From an uncultured Muribaculaceae bacterium (GTDB taxonomy: Bacteria; Bacteroidota; Bacteroidia; Bacteroidales; Muribaculaceae): 14,521 bases of DNA. Shown one piece after another: positions 1 to 7,369 of this stretch. A program made the translations under genes and the position numbers. Each line of letters opens with the position of its first letter. Position 1 is the stretch's first letter. The notes below the pieces were generated by a model. The model ran no database searches and had not been told where the DNA came from. It saw only the letters and a program-made list of their open reading frames with translations. The stretch lies in NCBI GenBank assembly GCA_910578305.1, contig CAJTQH010000036.1, forward strand, positions 7,682 to 22,202. Direction: 5' to 3'.

Positions 1-2
1 GA

Positions 3-32
3 TTGAAAATACAGGGCTTTTTTGTAAGTTTG
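3..32 (+). promoter_or_regulatory. Bacteroidetes-type promoter upstream of mltG
   Basis: A TTG at 3-5 is followed after 19 nt by TAAGTTTG at 25-32, which fits the Bacteroidetes consensus (TTTG or TTG, about 19-21 nt, TAnnTTTG). The mltG start codon lies 30 nt downstream, so the 5' leader would be short. A closely related block lies upstream of pfp at 5459-5505. The start site is inferred from consensus only. Confidence 0.7.
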
Positions 33-62
33 CAGCTGAAATCAACAATATCCGATTAATTG

Positions 63-1112
63 ATGGCTGATAAAAAGACCAATAAAGGCAAGGGGAAAAA
101 AAGTGGCCGCAATGTGCTGTTGTGGTCGTGTGTGGTTCTGATGATCATTGGCTCCGCCGCGTATATCTGCGGATCGTACATGCTCCACCGATACCGTGGT
201 GCGGAGACGTGGCTGTATGTGCCTCAAGGCACTACCGAATATCAGTTGCGCGATTTGCTCACCTCGCGACTCGGAGCTGACGAAGGTAGCCGTGTCTACA
301 ATATATGGAAATTTCGTGAGGCAGACCCCGACAAAGCCCATGGTGCATATCTCATAAAGCCTGGCGACCGCAGCCTGAACATAGCACGTCGTCTGAGATC
401 TGGATTGCAAAGCCCGAAGCGGGCTATGTGGCATGATGCCCGCACGCTGCGTCAGGTGGCCGAACGTGTCACTGCTGATCTGGAGTGTACTCCCGAGCAA
501 TTTCTCATGGCCTGCGACAGCATTTTGCCGGCCGAGGGATTTGACAAGGCGGAGATGCCAGCGGCTTTTCTTCCAGACACATATGAGTTTTACTGGAGTG
601 TGAAACCTGCCGATCTCGTGAGGCGCCTGCTCGGTTACCGCAATGATTTTTGGACTCCCGAACGTGTGGAAAAGGCATCGGATATGGGACTTACGCCGGT
701 GCAAGTGGCCATCGTAGCTTCGATAGTGGAGGAAGAGACGGCCAAAAGCGATGAGCGTCCGCTGGTGGCGCGTCTGTATCTCAACCGACTGGAAAAGGGG
801 ATGAAACTTCAGGCTGATCCAACGGTGAAGTTTGCCGTCGGCGACGCTTCGATTCGCCGTATCACCTCACGGCATCTGAGTACACCGTCGCCATACAATA
901 CATATCTTCATGCCGGACTGCCGCCGGGCCCGATCCGTGTCGTTGACCGCCGCACACTCGATGCCGTGCTCAATGCTCCGCATCACGACAATCTGTACAT
1001 GTGCGCCAAAGAGGATTTTTCGGGTTATCACAACTTTGCCAAGGACTATGCCACACATCAAGCCAATGCTCGGCGCTATCAGGCCGAGCTTAACCGACGC
1101 GGTATCCGCTGA
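63..1112 (+). CDS. mltG: Endolytic peptidoglycan transglycosylase MltG (YceG-like)
   Basis: MltG is an inner-membrane lytic transglycosylase that cuts nascent glycan strands and helps set glycan length. The 349-residue product has a basic cytoplasmic N-terminus (K/R-rich, residues 4-16), one membrane segment at about 18-40, then a periplasmic YceG domain. The family signature ASIVEEET contains E223, which aligns with the catalytic Glu of E. coli MltG (E218), and is followed by the typical RLYLNRLEKGMKLQADPTV stretch. Further family motifs are PSPYNTYLHAGLPPGPI and a C-terminal YHNFA segment. I chose ATG at 63 over TTG at 60 because it is the normal start and leaves the family N-terminus intact. 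It appears to be a single-gene unit, convergent with the CotH-family gene. Family assignment is firm; specific activity is inferred from conserved residues. Confidence 0.96.
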   Translation: MADKKTNKGKGKKSGRNVLLWSCVVLMIIGSAAYICGSYMLHRYRGAETWLYVPQGTTEYQLRDLLTSRLGADEGSRVYNIWKFREADPDKAHGAYLIKPGDRSLNIARRLRSGLQSPKRAMWHDARTLRQVAERVTADLECTPEQFLMACDSILPAEGFDKAEMPAAFLPDTYEFYWSVKPADLVRRLLGYRNDFWTPERVEKASDMGLTPVQVAIVASIVEEETAKSDERPLVARLYLNRLEKGMKLQADPTVKFAVGDASIRRITSRHLSTPSPYNTYLHAGLPPGPIRVVDRRTLDAVLNAPHHDNLYMCAKEDFSGYHNFAKDYATHQANARRYQAELNRRGIR

Positions 1113-1191
1113 TGTGGGCAGGTGTTAAGTATCTGATTTTCCGAAATATGCATGCCGAAGTACGGCGGTGTCATTGTGATGACAGAGTGTA

Positions 1192-2640
1192 TCAGAAAAT
1201 GCCGCAGTTGGGGTGGGAGTTGCAATAGGCTACGCGTGCGTCAAGCCAGGCTTTGAGTGCGCTGAGGTTGTCGCGCAGGTCGTAGGAGTTGAGTCCGTAG
1301 CTCGAAAGCTGCGACTCCCATATAAGTCCGTTTTCTTTGGCTGACGGTTCGATCATAGTGGCATATTGCTCAATGTAAGCTTTAAGCTGCGGATATCCGT
1401 TGGTGACAAAATCGGCCCACTTCTCACGGTAGAGATTCATGAACTCTTCGTTGGAAAACAACGCTTTGACGAAATCTGCTCCATTGCAGTCGCCGTTCTG
1501 GCTCACAAGAGGCACTATGGCCGATGCGCTTTCATCGCGATAGTTTTCAAATGTATATGCCCAGTCGAAATCCCATACGGGGCCAAACTTGTAGACTCCT
1601 TCGATGCTGTCCTTGTGCAGATATAGGCTCTTGGGATGCTTCATCTCATGGTTGTTGGCCAGCGAATTGACTATGAAGTAATTGGCTGCCGCATCGAGGT
1701 CGAGGTAATCCTTCAGGCTTCCGGTGGCGGGAGTGTTGACCACGGCATCGGCAAACTTTGTGAAGTCGTCCTGCCATTTTGCGAAGTATTCATTGGCGGT
1801 AGTGCCGATCAGAGGAGCTATCTCTGTGAGATCCGGGTCTTTGACCATTACGGGTAGCTGACGTTGGCGTCCATCGGATGATTTCCAGTAATAGCGGAAG
1901 CGGAAGTCTTCATCGTAGTTGGAGTCGAGTTCGAAAAGCATGCCCTTGAGTTCGTCAATGTCGACACTTCCTCCGCCAATGCCGATCTTTTCTGTGAGCA
2001 TATACTGGCCCTTGGGGGTGCCGTTGAGATATACGTTGACCGGTATGCAGTGGTTGGAGTAGGGCAATCCAAGATAGTTTGCTGTCCAGAGAGCAATGGC
2101 GTTGCGCATCAGGGTACCGTCGATGAAGTTGGCTATCAGCGCAAAAGTCTTAGCTTTCTTTAATCCGCATACCGATGCCTTTTTGTTCATTTTGAAACGG
2201 TAGGGTTTCTTTGGCATGTTCCATGTGGAGTTGCCGCGACCTCGGAATATGACTGTCTGTTCGGGCAGGTCGTCAAACATGCCATTGCCGTCCATGCGTA
2301 GCGTTGCCGAATACTCATAGGATTTACCCCACGAGGTATTTAGTTCAGTCCATGTGGGATAATCGTTGAGCGTGACGTGAAATTCTGGCAGGCCGGTGGC
2401 ACGCAGCACGCAGCTGTCGACCACATCCATACTCACTGTAAGAGTGCTTCCGTCGGCTTTATTGACAATCATGTGCGAGTAGCCTGATGTACCGCCCTGA
2501 TATTTGATCTCCTTTATGTCGGATGCCTTGAGTGAGTTGATATTTCTGTCGTTGCGAAACACGTGAATCTCTTCGTTCTGTGCCATAGACATGCCGCATA
2601 CAAGCATGCCGGCCAATATGGAAAGTAAGGGTCGTTTCAT
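1192..2640 (-). CDS. Secreted CotH-kinase-family protein
   Basis: The 482-residue product starts with a signal peptide (residues 1-20, SMA before Q21). A small N-terminal module follows (about 24-80) containing VNKADGS, a style common in secreted gut Bacteroidales proteins. The CotH domain runs from about residue 86 to the end. Visible family motifs are FRGRGNSTWNMPKKPYRFKM (132-151), ALIANFIDGTLMRNAIA (167-183), GQYMLTEKI with E217, LFELDSNYDEDF (235-246) and WDFDWAY (356-362), whose two Asp residues resemble the family's metal/catalytic Asp pair. CotH proteins are atypical kinase folds; Bacillus CotH phosphorylates spore-coat proteins, but the substrate here is unknown. With a signal peptide it would act outside the cytoplasm. 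Its ATG overlaps the stop of the upstream small secreted protein by 4 nt (ATGA), implying translational coupling. The Cys at 15 has a poor lipobox, so a lipoprotein is unlikely. Confidence 0.9.
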   Translation of the reverse strand: MKRPLLSILAGMLVCGMSMAQNEEIHVFRNDRNINSLKASDIKEIKYQGGTSGYSHMIVNKADGSTLTVSMDVVDSCVLRATGLPEFHVTLNDYPTWTELNTSWGKSYEYSATLRMDGNGMFDDLPEQTVIFRGRGNSTWNMPKKPYRFKMNKKASVCGLKKAKTFALIANFIDGTLMRNAIALWTANYLGLPYSNHCIPVNVYLNGTPKGQYMLTEKIGIGGGSVDIDELKGMLFELDSNYDEDFRFRYYWKSSDGRQRQLPVMVKDPDLTEIAPLIGTTANEYFAKWQDDFTKFADAVVNTPATGSLKDYLDLDAAANYFIVNSLANNHEMKHPKSLYLHKDSIEGVYKFGPVWDFDWAYTFENYRDESASAIVPLVSQNGDCNGADFVKALFSNEEFMNLYREKWADFVTNGYPQLKAYIEQYATMIEPSAKENGLIWESQLSSYGLNSYDLRDNLSALKAWLDARVAYCNSHPNCGIF

Positions 2641-3128
2641 CGTCCTGTGGCTATCTTTATGGATTTGTCATTGAAAGTTACTATGTATATGCCGGGTATC
2701 ACGCCTGTCAGTGACAGTTCGTACTGTCCTTGGGCAACGGTGCGGCTTACGGTTCGTCCGTCGGAGGTTGTGAGTGTTATCACAGAGCCGTAGGGGAGGT
2801 TGTCGAATACAATGCGGTCGGATTCTACGGCACACAGCACATCATCGGCCGTGGGGCTGTCAATACCGGCCCAACGGTCGGAGTCGCCGGAGGCAGTGGA
2901 GAATGTCCAGCCGGTAACATCCTGTACGGGATATGATATGTCGCCTTTGGCGCATGAGAGATTCAGATGTCCGTCGGCTACACAAGTGGTCATGCCGTTT
3001 TCGATGGCAATGGCCGTGCGGCTTCCGTCGGTGTGATTGATCACCACACTCTTGTAGGTGGCGGCGTCGATGTGTGCCGTCGACATGGCTGCAACACACA
3101 CGGCAAGTCCGAGATGGGTCAGTTTCAT
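2637..3128 (-). CDS. Small secreted protein with T9SS-like C-terminal tail
   Basis: This 163-residue protein has no enzyme motif. It has a signal peptide (1-23, IDA before A23/T24) and a beta-rich N-terminal module (about 25-78) with the pattern VVINHTDGS, then GDISYPVQDVTGWTFST. The C-terminal domain (about 88-163) alternates short strands and ends in YELSLTGVIPGIYIVTFNDK and KIATGR. That arrangement resembles the type A sorting domain of the type IX secretion system ('Por secretion tail'), with its GxYxV core and terminal KI-basic ending. Such two-part small proteins are frequent in gut Bacteroidales. It is the first gene of a two-gene unit and overlaps the CotH gene by 4 nt, suggesting a joint role at the surface or in the periplasm. 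I found no perfect promoter -7 box on this strand upstream. The true function is unknown. Confidence 0.82.
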   Translation of the reverse strand: MKLTHLGLAVCVAAMSTAHIDAATYKSVVINHTDGSRTAIAIENGMTTCVADGHLNLSCAKGDISYPVQDVTGWTFSTASGDSDRWAGIDSPTADDVLCAVESDRIVFDNLPYGSVITLTTSDGRTVSRTVAQGQYELSLTGVIPGIYIVTFNDKSIKIATGR

Positions 3129-3214
3129 AATTCAGTAATCGGTGATGAATATTATTTGATTCCGCTAAGATACTCCTTTTAATTATAATATAAAGGCGCT
3201 TAGTTCTGTAATTT

Positions 3215-3246
3215 TTTGAATTATCCATTATTTACCGCTATTTTTG
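3215..3246 (+). promoter_or_regulatory. Bacteroidetes-type promoter upstream of kdsB
   Basis: TTTG at 3215-3218 is followed after exactly 20 nt by TATTTTTG at 3239-3246, a full match to the TTTG-N19-21-TAnnTTTG consensus. It lies in the spacer between the divergent small secreted protein gene and kdsB, leaving a leader of roughly 75-80 nt before the ATG at 3331. This is the cleanest promoter match in the window. Confidence 0.75.
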
Positions 3247-3330
3247 TGTCGTGAATCCACCATGTATGGCGCATTTTTGATTATTTAACACACGCGTTCA
3301 ATCTGATGCGTGATTAAGTACGGAATTTCA

Positions 3331-4107
3331 ATGGAGATAATCGGCATAATACCATCACGATACGAATCATCGCGCTTTCCCGGAAAGCCGCTTGCCGATA
3401 TATGTGGCAAGACCATGATAGAGAGGGTGTACCGCAGGGCATGTGAAGCTCTTGATACGGTGATAGTGGCTACCGACGACATACGCATTGCCGATGAGGT
3501 AGAGCGGTTTGGCGGAAATGTGATGATGACGTCATCGGAATTGCGTTCCGGCACAGAACGCTGCGCGGCGGTAGTCTCAATGCTTGAACGCATGCCGGAT
3601 GCGGTGATAAACATCCAGGGCGATGAGCCTTTGATTGAGCCTTCGGATATCAGGCTTGTGAAGACATCCCTTGAGTGCGGGTCGGCTCCAATAGCCACGC
3701 TGGCCCGGCGTTTTGATCCTGACGACGGTTTTGAGGCTTTGTTTAGTCCGGATTCGCCCAAGGTAGTGATGGACGCAGAGATGAATGCGCTGTATTTCAG
3801 TCGCTCGATAATACCTTATGTGCGTGATGTGCCGTGGCAGGAATGGGTGCGCCATACCTCTTATCATATACATGTGGGACTATATGGCTATCGCACGGAT
3901 GTGTTGCAGAAAATAGCGTCGTTGCCACCGGCAGATATCGAACTAAGCGAGTCGCTCGAACAGTTGCGCTGGCTTCATGCCGGATATCGGGTGAAGGTGA
4001 TGATAACTGAAAACCGTCCACATGGAGTGGATACTCCTGCCGACATAGCCGGTGTTGTGGCCCGGCTGAACGGAGAAAACCGAAATATATTATCAAAACA
4101 GAAGTAG
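3331..4107 (+). CDS. kdsB: 3-deoxy-manno-octulosonate cytidylyltransferase (CMP-KDO synthetase)
   Basis: KdsB activates KDO with CTP to give CMP-KDO for the lipopolysaccharide inner core, in the cytoplasm. The 258-residue product matches the usual family length of about 250. It opens with the nucleotide-binding loop IIPSRYESSRFPGKPL (4-19), then VATDD (46-50), SGTERCA (73-79) and NIQGDEPLI (94-102), in which D98 corresponds to a metal-binding Asp. YFSRSIIPY and HVGLYGYR follow, and GVDTPADI near the end carries the second metal Asp (D234). I chose ATG at 3331 rather than an in-frame GTG at 3310 because the family starts directly at this motif. Of its 22 Ile codons, 16 are ATA, unlike pfp. It is probably the first gene of a unit with the M16-family gene 2 nt downstream. 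Confidence 0.97.
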   Translation: MEIIGIIPSRYESSRFPGKPLADICGKTMIERVYRRACEALDTVIVATDDIRIADEVERFGGNVMMTSSELRSGTERCAAVVSMLERMPDAVINIQGDEPLIEPSDIRLVKTSLECGSAPIATLARRFDPDDGFEALFSPDSPKVVMDAEMNALYFSRSIIPYVRDVPWQEWVRHTSYHIHVGLYGYRTDVLQKIASLPPADIELSESLEQLRWLHAGYRVKVMITENRPHGVDTPADIAGVVARLNGENRNILSKQK

Positions 4108-4109
4108 AC

Positions 4110-5408
4110 ATGAAATCATCAACGGCGTCGGCCGACTCTTTCCGTAAAGTGGCTCCGGCAGTGAGCCCTGTAGCCGCTCTCGATATGCCCGATGTGCGCA
4201 CGCGCGTGCTCGAACCGTCGGGCATACATATGCACATATACACGGGATGCGACACTCCGGTGTGCTATCTGTCGGTGCTTGTCGAAGGCGGACAGGCCGA
4301 GGCCGGTATGCCTGCTGTGGCCGCTTTGTGTGGCATAATGCACAGCGAAGGCAGCAGCAAGTATAGCGGGGGGGACATATCGTCGACTCTCGACTACAAT
4401 GGTGCGTGGATCAAGAGTGTGGCGAATTCGCATCACATGCAGCATTCTTTGTTTTCGCTCAATTCAAAGCTCGACAAGGTGCTGCCGGTGTTTGCTGACA
4501 TGGTGTTTAACCCCACGTTTCCGTCAAAGGAATTTGACGTGCGCCGGGAAGCATTGGCACGCAACATAGAGGTGTCGCAGAACGATGTGAGCTACGTGGC
4601 GCGCTGTGCGAGCGATGCCATGATCATGGGGCCGTCGCATCCGCTGGCCATAATGGATAATCCGGAGGTGTTGCGCTCGCTGACGCGTGCCGACGTGTTT
4701 GGATTTCATGGCCGTGGCGGTGCCGTACAGGTGTTTCTGTGCGGACAGGTAACACCGCAGATAGAGGAGCTGGTGGCTGAAACGTTCAGCCGTGTTTCGA
4801 CTGGAAGCGCGGCTCTCGACATCAGGCCGTTTGAGCCGGAGATGGTACAACAAAAAATAATACGGCAAGAGGATGCCACGCAAAGCGCTGTGATGATAGC
4901 GTTGCCGGCCATAAAGCGTGATCACTCCCACTATCTGCCGCTGCATCTTACGGTGATGGCTCTGGGGGGATACTTCGGAAGCCGTCTGATGCTCAATATC
5001 CGTGAGAGCAAGGGTCTTACATACGGAATCAGTGCGTCGCTACTTGGCAATATCGACGATGCGAGCATACTGATAAGTGCGGAAACGGACAATGCTAATG
5101 TGCGTCGTCTGATCGATGAGGTGGCTTCAGAGATGCAGCGACTGGCTTCCGATCCATGCCGGGGAGAAGAGATGTGGCGTCTTCGTCAGTCGGCATCATC
5201 GGCACAGGCTTCGGTGCTTGACTCGCCTTTCAGCATCATGGATCATCATATAACATCAGTGTTATCGGGTCTGCCTCGCGGCTACTTCGATGCCAAGCAG
5301 CAGTGCATAGCGTCCCTGACCCCAGATGTCATAGCGGAAATGGCCGGACAATATCTGCGTCCGGAACTAATGCGCATAGCAGTGGCCGGTGACATAGCTT
5401 CGTTGTGA
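4110..5408 (+). CDS. M16-family (insulinase-like) protein lacking the HxxEH zinc motif
   Basis: The 432-residue product has the two-domain layout of M16B proteins. Domain 1 (about 30-230) shows VEGGQAEAGMPAVAALCGIM, DYNGAWIKS, FADMVFNPTFPSKEFDVRRE and GPSHPLAIMDNPEVLRSLT. Domain 2 (about 245-432) has GGYFGSRLMLNIRESKGLTY (286-305) and the GISAS strand, the site of the substrate-binding Arg/Tyr in active M16 enzymes. Where active members have HxxEH, this protein reads CGIMHSEG (74-81), and the downstream Glu ligand is not evident. It is therefore likely a non-catalytic M16 homologue, or one that pairs with a catalytic subunit encoded elsewhere. It starts 2 nt after the kdsB stop, so the two are probably co-transcribed. 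No signal peptide is visible, which points to the cytoplasm. Family membership is confident; the function is not known. Confidence 0.88.
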   Translation: MKSSTASADSFRKVAPAVSPVAALDMPDVRTRVLEPSGIHMHIYTGCDTPVCYLSVLVEGGQAEAGMPAVAALCGIMHSEGSSKYSGGDISSTLDYNGAWIKSVANSHHMQHSLFSLNSKLDKVLPVFADMVFNPTFPSKEFDVRREALARNIEVSQNDVSYVARCASDAMIMGPSHPLAIMDNPEVLRSLTRADVFGFHGRGGAVQVFLCGQVTPQIEELVAETFSRVSTGSAALDIRPFEPEMVQQKIIRQEDATQSAVMIALPAIKRDHSHYLPLHLTVMALGGYFGSRLMLNIRESKGLTYGISASLLGNIDDASILISAETDNANVRRLIDEVASEMQRLASDPCRGEEMWRLRQSASSAQASVLDSPFSIMDHHITSVLSGLPRGYFDAKQQCIASLTPDVIAEMAGQYLRPELMRIAVAGDIASL

Positions 5409-5460
5409 CAAAAAACACACATAAAGCCATAAAAAAGGTATCAAATTACCAATATACGGA

Positions 5461-5491
5461 TTGAAAATACCGATTTTTTTTACGAACTTTG
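5461..5491 (+). promoter_or_regulatory. Probable promoter upstream of pfp
   Basis: TTG at 5461-5463 is followed after 20 nt by GAACTTTG at 5484-5491, one mismatch from TAnnTTTG. The block GATTGAAAATAC at 5459-5470 and the following T-run, TTTGCAG and AAATCAA also occur upstream of mltG at 1-45. The leader to the pfp ATG would be about 45 nt and A/T-rich, as is common for well-expressed Bacteroidetes genes. Confidence 0.6.
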
Positions 5492-5540
5492 CAGTTGTGA
5501 AAAATCAAAATGATATTTTAACCCATAATTTACTATATAC

Positions 5541-7187
5541 ATGAAGAAAAGTGCTTTGCAGATAGCTCGTGCGGCTTATCAACCCAAGCTCCCCATCGAC
5601 CTTACAGGTTCTGTGACAGTGGTTGAAGGAAACCCCACTCAGTCAGTGGCCGACCAGGAAGAAATCCAGAAACTCTTCCCAAACACTTATGGTCTGCCTG
5701 AAATCCGTTTTGAAAAAACATCCAAGAATGTAGTAGGCAAGCCTATCAATGTAGGTGTAATCCTTTCAGGCGGACAGGCTCCCGGCGGACACAATGTGAT
5801 CTGCGGTCTTTTCGACGGTATCAAGAAAATCAACAAGGACAGCCGTCTTTATGGCTTCCTGATGGGTCCCGGCGGTCTGGTAGACCACGACTATAAGGAA
5901 CTTACCTCCGACATCATCGACGAATACCGCAATACCGGCGGCTTTGACATAATTGGATCTGGTCGTACCAAACTTGAAAAGAAAGAGCAGTTCGACAAGG
6001 GTCTTGAAATCCTTAAGAAACTTGATATCTCCGCTCTCGTTATCATCGGCGGTGATGACTCCAATACCAATGCCGCAGTGCTTGCTGAGTATTACAAGAG
6101 CATAGGTGCCGGCGTACAGGTGATAGGCTGTCCGAAGACAATTGACGGTGACCTTAAGAACGAGGTTATCGAAGCATCGTTCGGTTTTGATACCGCTACA
6201 AAAGTTTACTCTGAACTCATAGGTAACATACAGCGCGATTGCTTCTCGGCCAAGAAATACTGGCACTTCATCAAGCTCATGGGCCGTTCGGCTTCGCACA
6301 TAGCTCTTGAATGCGCTTTACAGACCCAGCCTAACGTGTGCATTGTATCGGAGGAAGTTGAGGCAAATAACCAGACTCTTCAGGATGTTGTGAACTATAT
6401 CGCTGATATCGTGGCTAAACGTGCCGCCAACGGCAATAACTTCGGTACAGTACTTATCCCCGAAGGTCTTATCGAATTTATTCCGGCTATGAAGAATCTG
6501 ATAGCCGAACTTAATGATCTGCTGGCCAAGACTCCCGAATTCCCCACAATGACTCCCGCCGCACAGCGTGAATTCGTACTGGGCAATCTGTCGCAGAACA
6601 GTGCTACCGTATATGCTTCACTTCCCGAAGGCGTAGCCCGTCAGCTCACACTCGACCGCGACCCCCACGGCAATGTACAGGTTTCGCTCATCGAGACTGA
6701 AAAACTTCTCAGTGAAATGGTGGGCAACCGTCTGAAAGAAATGAAGGATCAGGGCACTTACACCGGCAAATTCTCTCCGCTTCACCACTTCTTCGGCTAT
6801 GAAGGACGCTGTGCAGCTCCATCTAACTTCGACGCTGACTACTGCTATGCCCTCGGCTACAATGCAGCCATGCTTATCAATGCAGGCGTGACAGGATATA
6901 TGTCGAGCCTTCGCAATCTGACCAAGCCTTCAGTGCAGTGGATCGCCGGCGGTATACCTATCTCTATGATGTTTAACATGGAACGTCGTCACGGTGAAAT
7001 GAAGCCTGTGATCCAAAAAGCTCTTGTGCGTCTTGATGGTACTCCGTTCCAGCGTTTTGTGGCCAAGCGCGGAGACTGGGCTATCAATACACAGTATGTA
7101 TTCCCAGGCCCGATCCAGTACTTTGGCCCGGCAGAAGTGTGCGATCAGCCCACAGCTACTCTCCGTTACGAACACCTGGATAAATAA
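5541..7187 (+). CDS. pfp: Diphosphate--fructose-6-phosphate 1-phosphotransferase (PPi-dependent PFK, long form)
   Basis: The enzyme interconverts fructose 6-phosphate and fructose 1,6-bisphosphate using pyrophosphate instead of ATP, a reversible glycolytic/gluconeogenic step in the cytoplasm. The 548-residue length matches the long, plant-beta-like PFP class. Visible motifs are LSGGQAPGGHN (75-85, phosphate-donor loop), IIGGDDSNTNA (168-178), in which GGDDS replaces the GGDGS of ATP-PFKs and marks PPi use, GCPKTIDGDL (196-205, with K199 and catalytic D202), and MGRSASHIALECALQTQPN (from 247). The C-terminal part carries GYEGR and the glycine-rich stretch around IAGGIPISM. Codon use is biased: 14 of the first 20 Ile codons are ATC and 4 are ATA, unlike neighbouring kdsB, which suggests high expression. 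It has its own promoter and a terminator at 7221-7260, so it is probably monocistronic. Confidence 0.96.
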   Translation: MKKSALQIARAAYQPKLPIDLTGSVTVVEGNPTQSVADQEEIQKLFPNTYGLPEIRFEKTSKNVVGKPINVGVILSGGQAPGGHNVICGLFDGIKKINKDSRLYGFLMGPGGLVDHDYKELTSDIIDEYRNTGGFDIIGSGRTKLEKKEQFDKGLEILKKLDISALVIIGGDDSNTNAAVLAEYYKSIGAGVQVIGCPKTIDGDLKNEVIEASFGFDTATKVYSELIGNIQRDCFSAKKYWHFIKLMGRSASHIALECALQTQPNVCIVSEEVEANNQTLQDVVNYIADIVAKRAANGNNFGTVLIPEGLIEFIPAMKNLIAELNDLLAKTPEFPTMTPAAQREFVLGNLSQNSATVYASLPEGVARQLTLDRDPHGNVQVSLIETEKLLSEMVGNRLKEMKDQGTYTGKFSPLHHFFGYEGRCAAPSNFDADYCYALGYNAAMLINAGVTGYMSSLRNLTKPSVQWIAGGIPISMMFNMERRHGEMKPVIQKALVRLDGTPFQRFVAKRGDWAINTQYVFPGPIQYFGPAEVCDQPTATLRYEHLDK

Positions 7188-7220
7188 TACAACAATAATC
7201 CTTTACTAACAGCTTGCATG

Positions 7221-7260
7221 AGACTGCCTGCGGCCTTCGGGTTTCAGGCAGTCTTTTCTT
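7221..7260 (+). terminator. Intrinsic terminator after pfp
   Basis: AGACTGCCTG at 7221-7230 pairs perfectly with CAGGCAGTCT at 7245-7254 (10-bp stem, 14-nt loop). The T-rich stretch TCTTTTCTTT follows directly. It begins 34 nt past the pfp stop codon and precedes the manA promoter, separating the two units. Confidence 0.85.
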
Positions 7261-7284
7261 TATAAATGTTTTGACATTAAATTG

Positions 7285-7315
7285 TTGCAGTTTTGACAAA
7301 TAATGGCTACATTTG
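7285..7315 (+). promoter_or_regulatory. Bacteroidetes-type promoter upstream of manA
   Basis: TTG at 7285-7287 is followed after 20 nt by TACATTTG at 7308-7315, an exact TAnnTTTG match. The predicted start site leaves a leader of about 45-50 nt before the manA ATG at 7370. It lies just downstream of the pfp terminator, so manA is likely transcribed independently. Confidence 0.7.
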
Positions 7316-7369
7316 TCAGAAACATAACAGAGTTGAAAAAAATATTAACCGTATACATATAAACACATC

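Noticed and set aside
60..62. TTG as the mltG start.
   Set aside because: The ATG directly after it at 63 is the normal start and gives the same protein minus one residue.
42..704. A 220-codon open frame antisense to mltG.
   Set aside because: It lies opposite a well-supported gene, has a low-complexity, Arg/His-rich composition and no recognisable domain. It is a shadow of the mltG reading frame.
1169..1184. Small hairpin TGTCAT-TGTG-ATGACA between mltG and the CotH-family gene.
   Set aside because: A 6-bp AT-rich stem without a T-tract is too weak to call a terminator.
2594..2608. Lipobox at Cys15 of the CotH-family protein.
   Set aside because: The residue before Cys is Val, which signal peptidase II disfavours; SMA-Q at 18-21 is a better type I site.
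5442..5455. GGTA...TACC inverted repeat after the M16 gene as a terminator.
   Set aside because: The stem is only 4 bp and no T-run follows directly.
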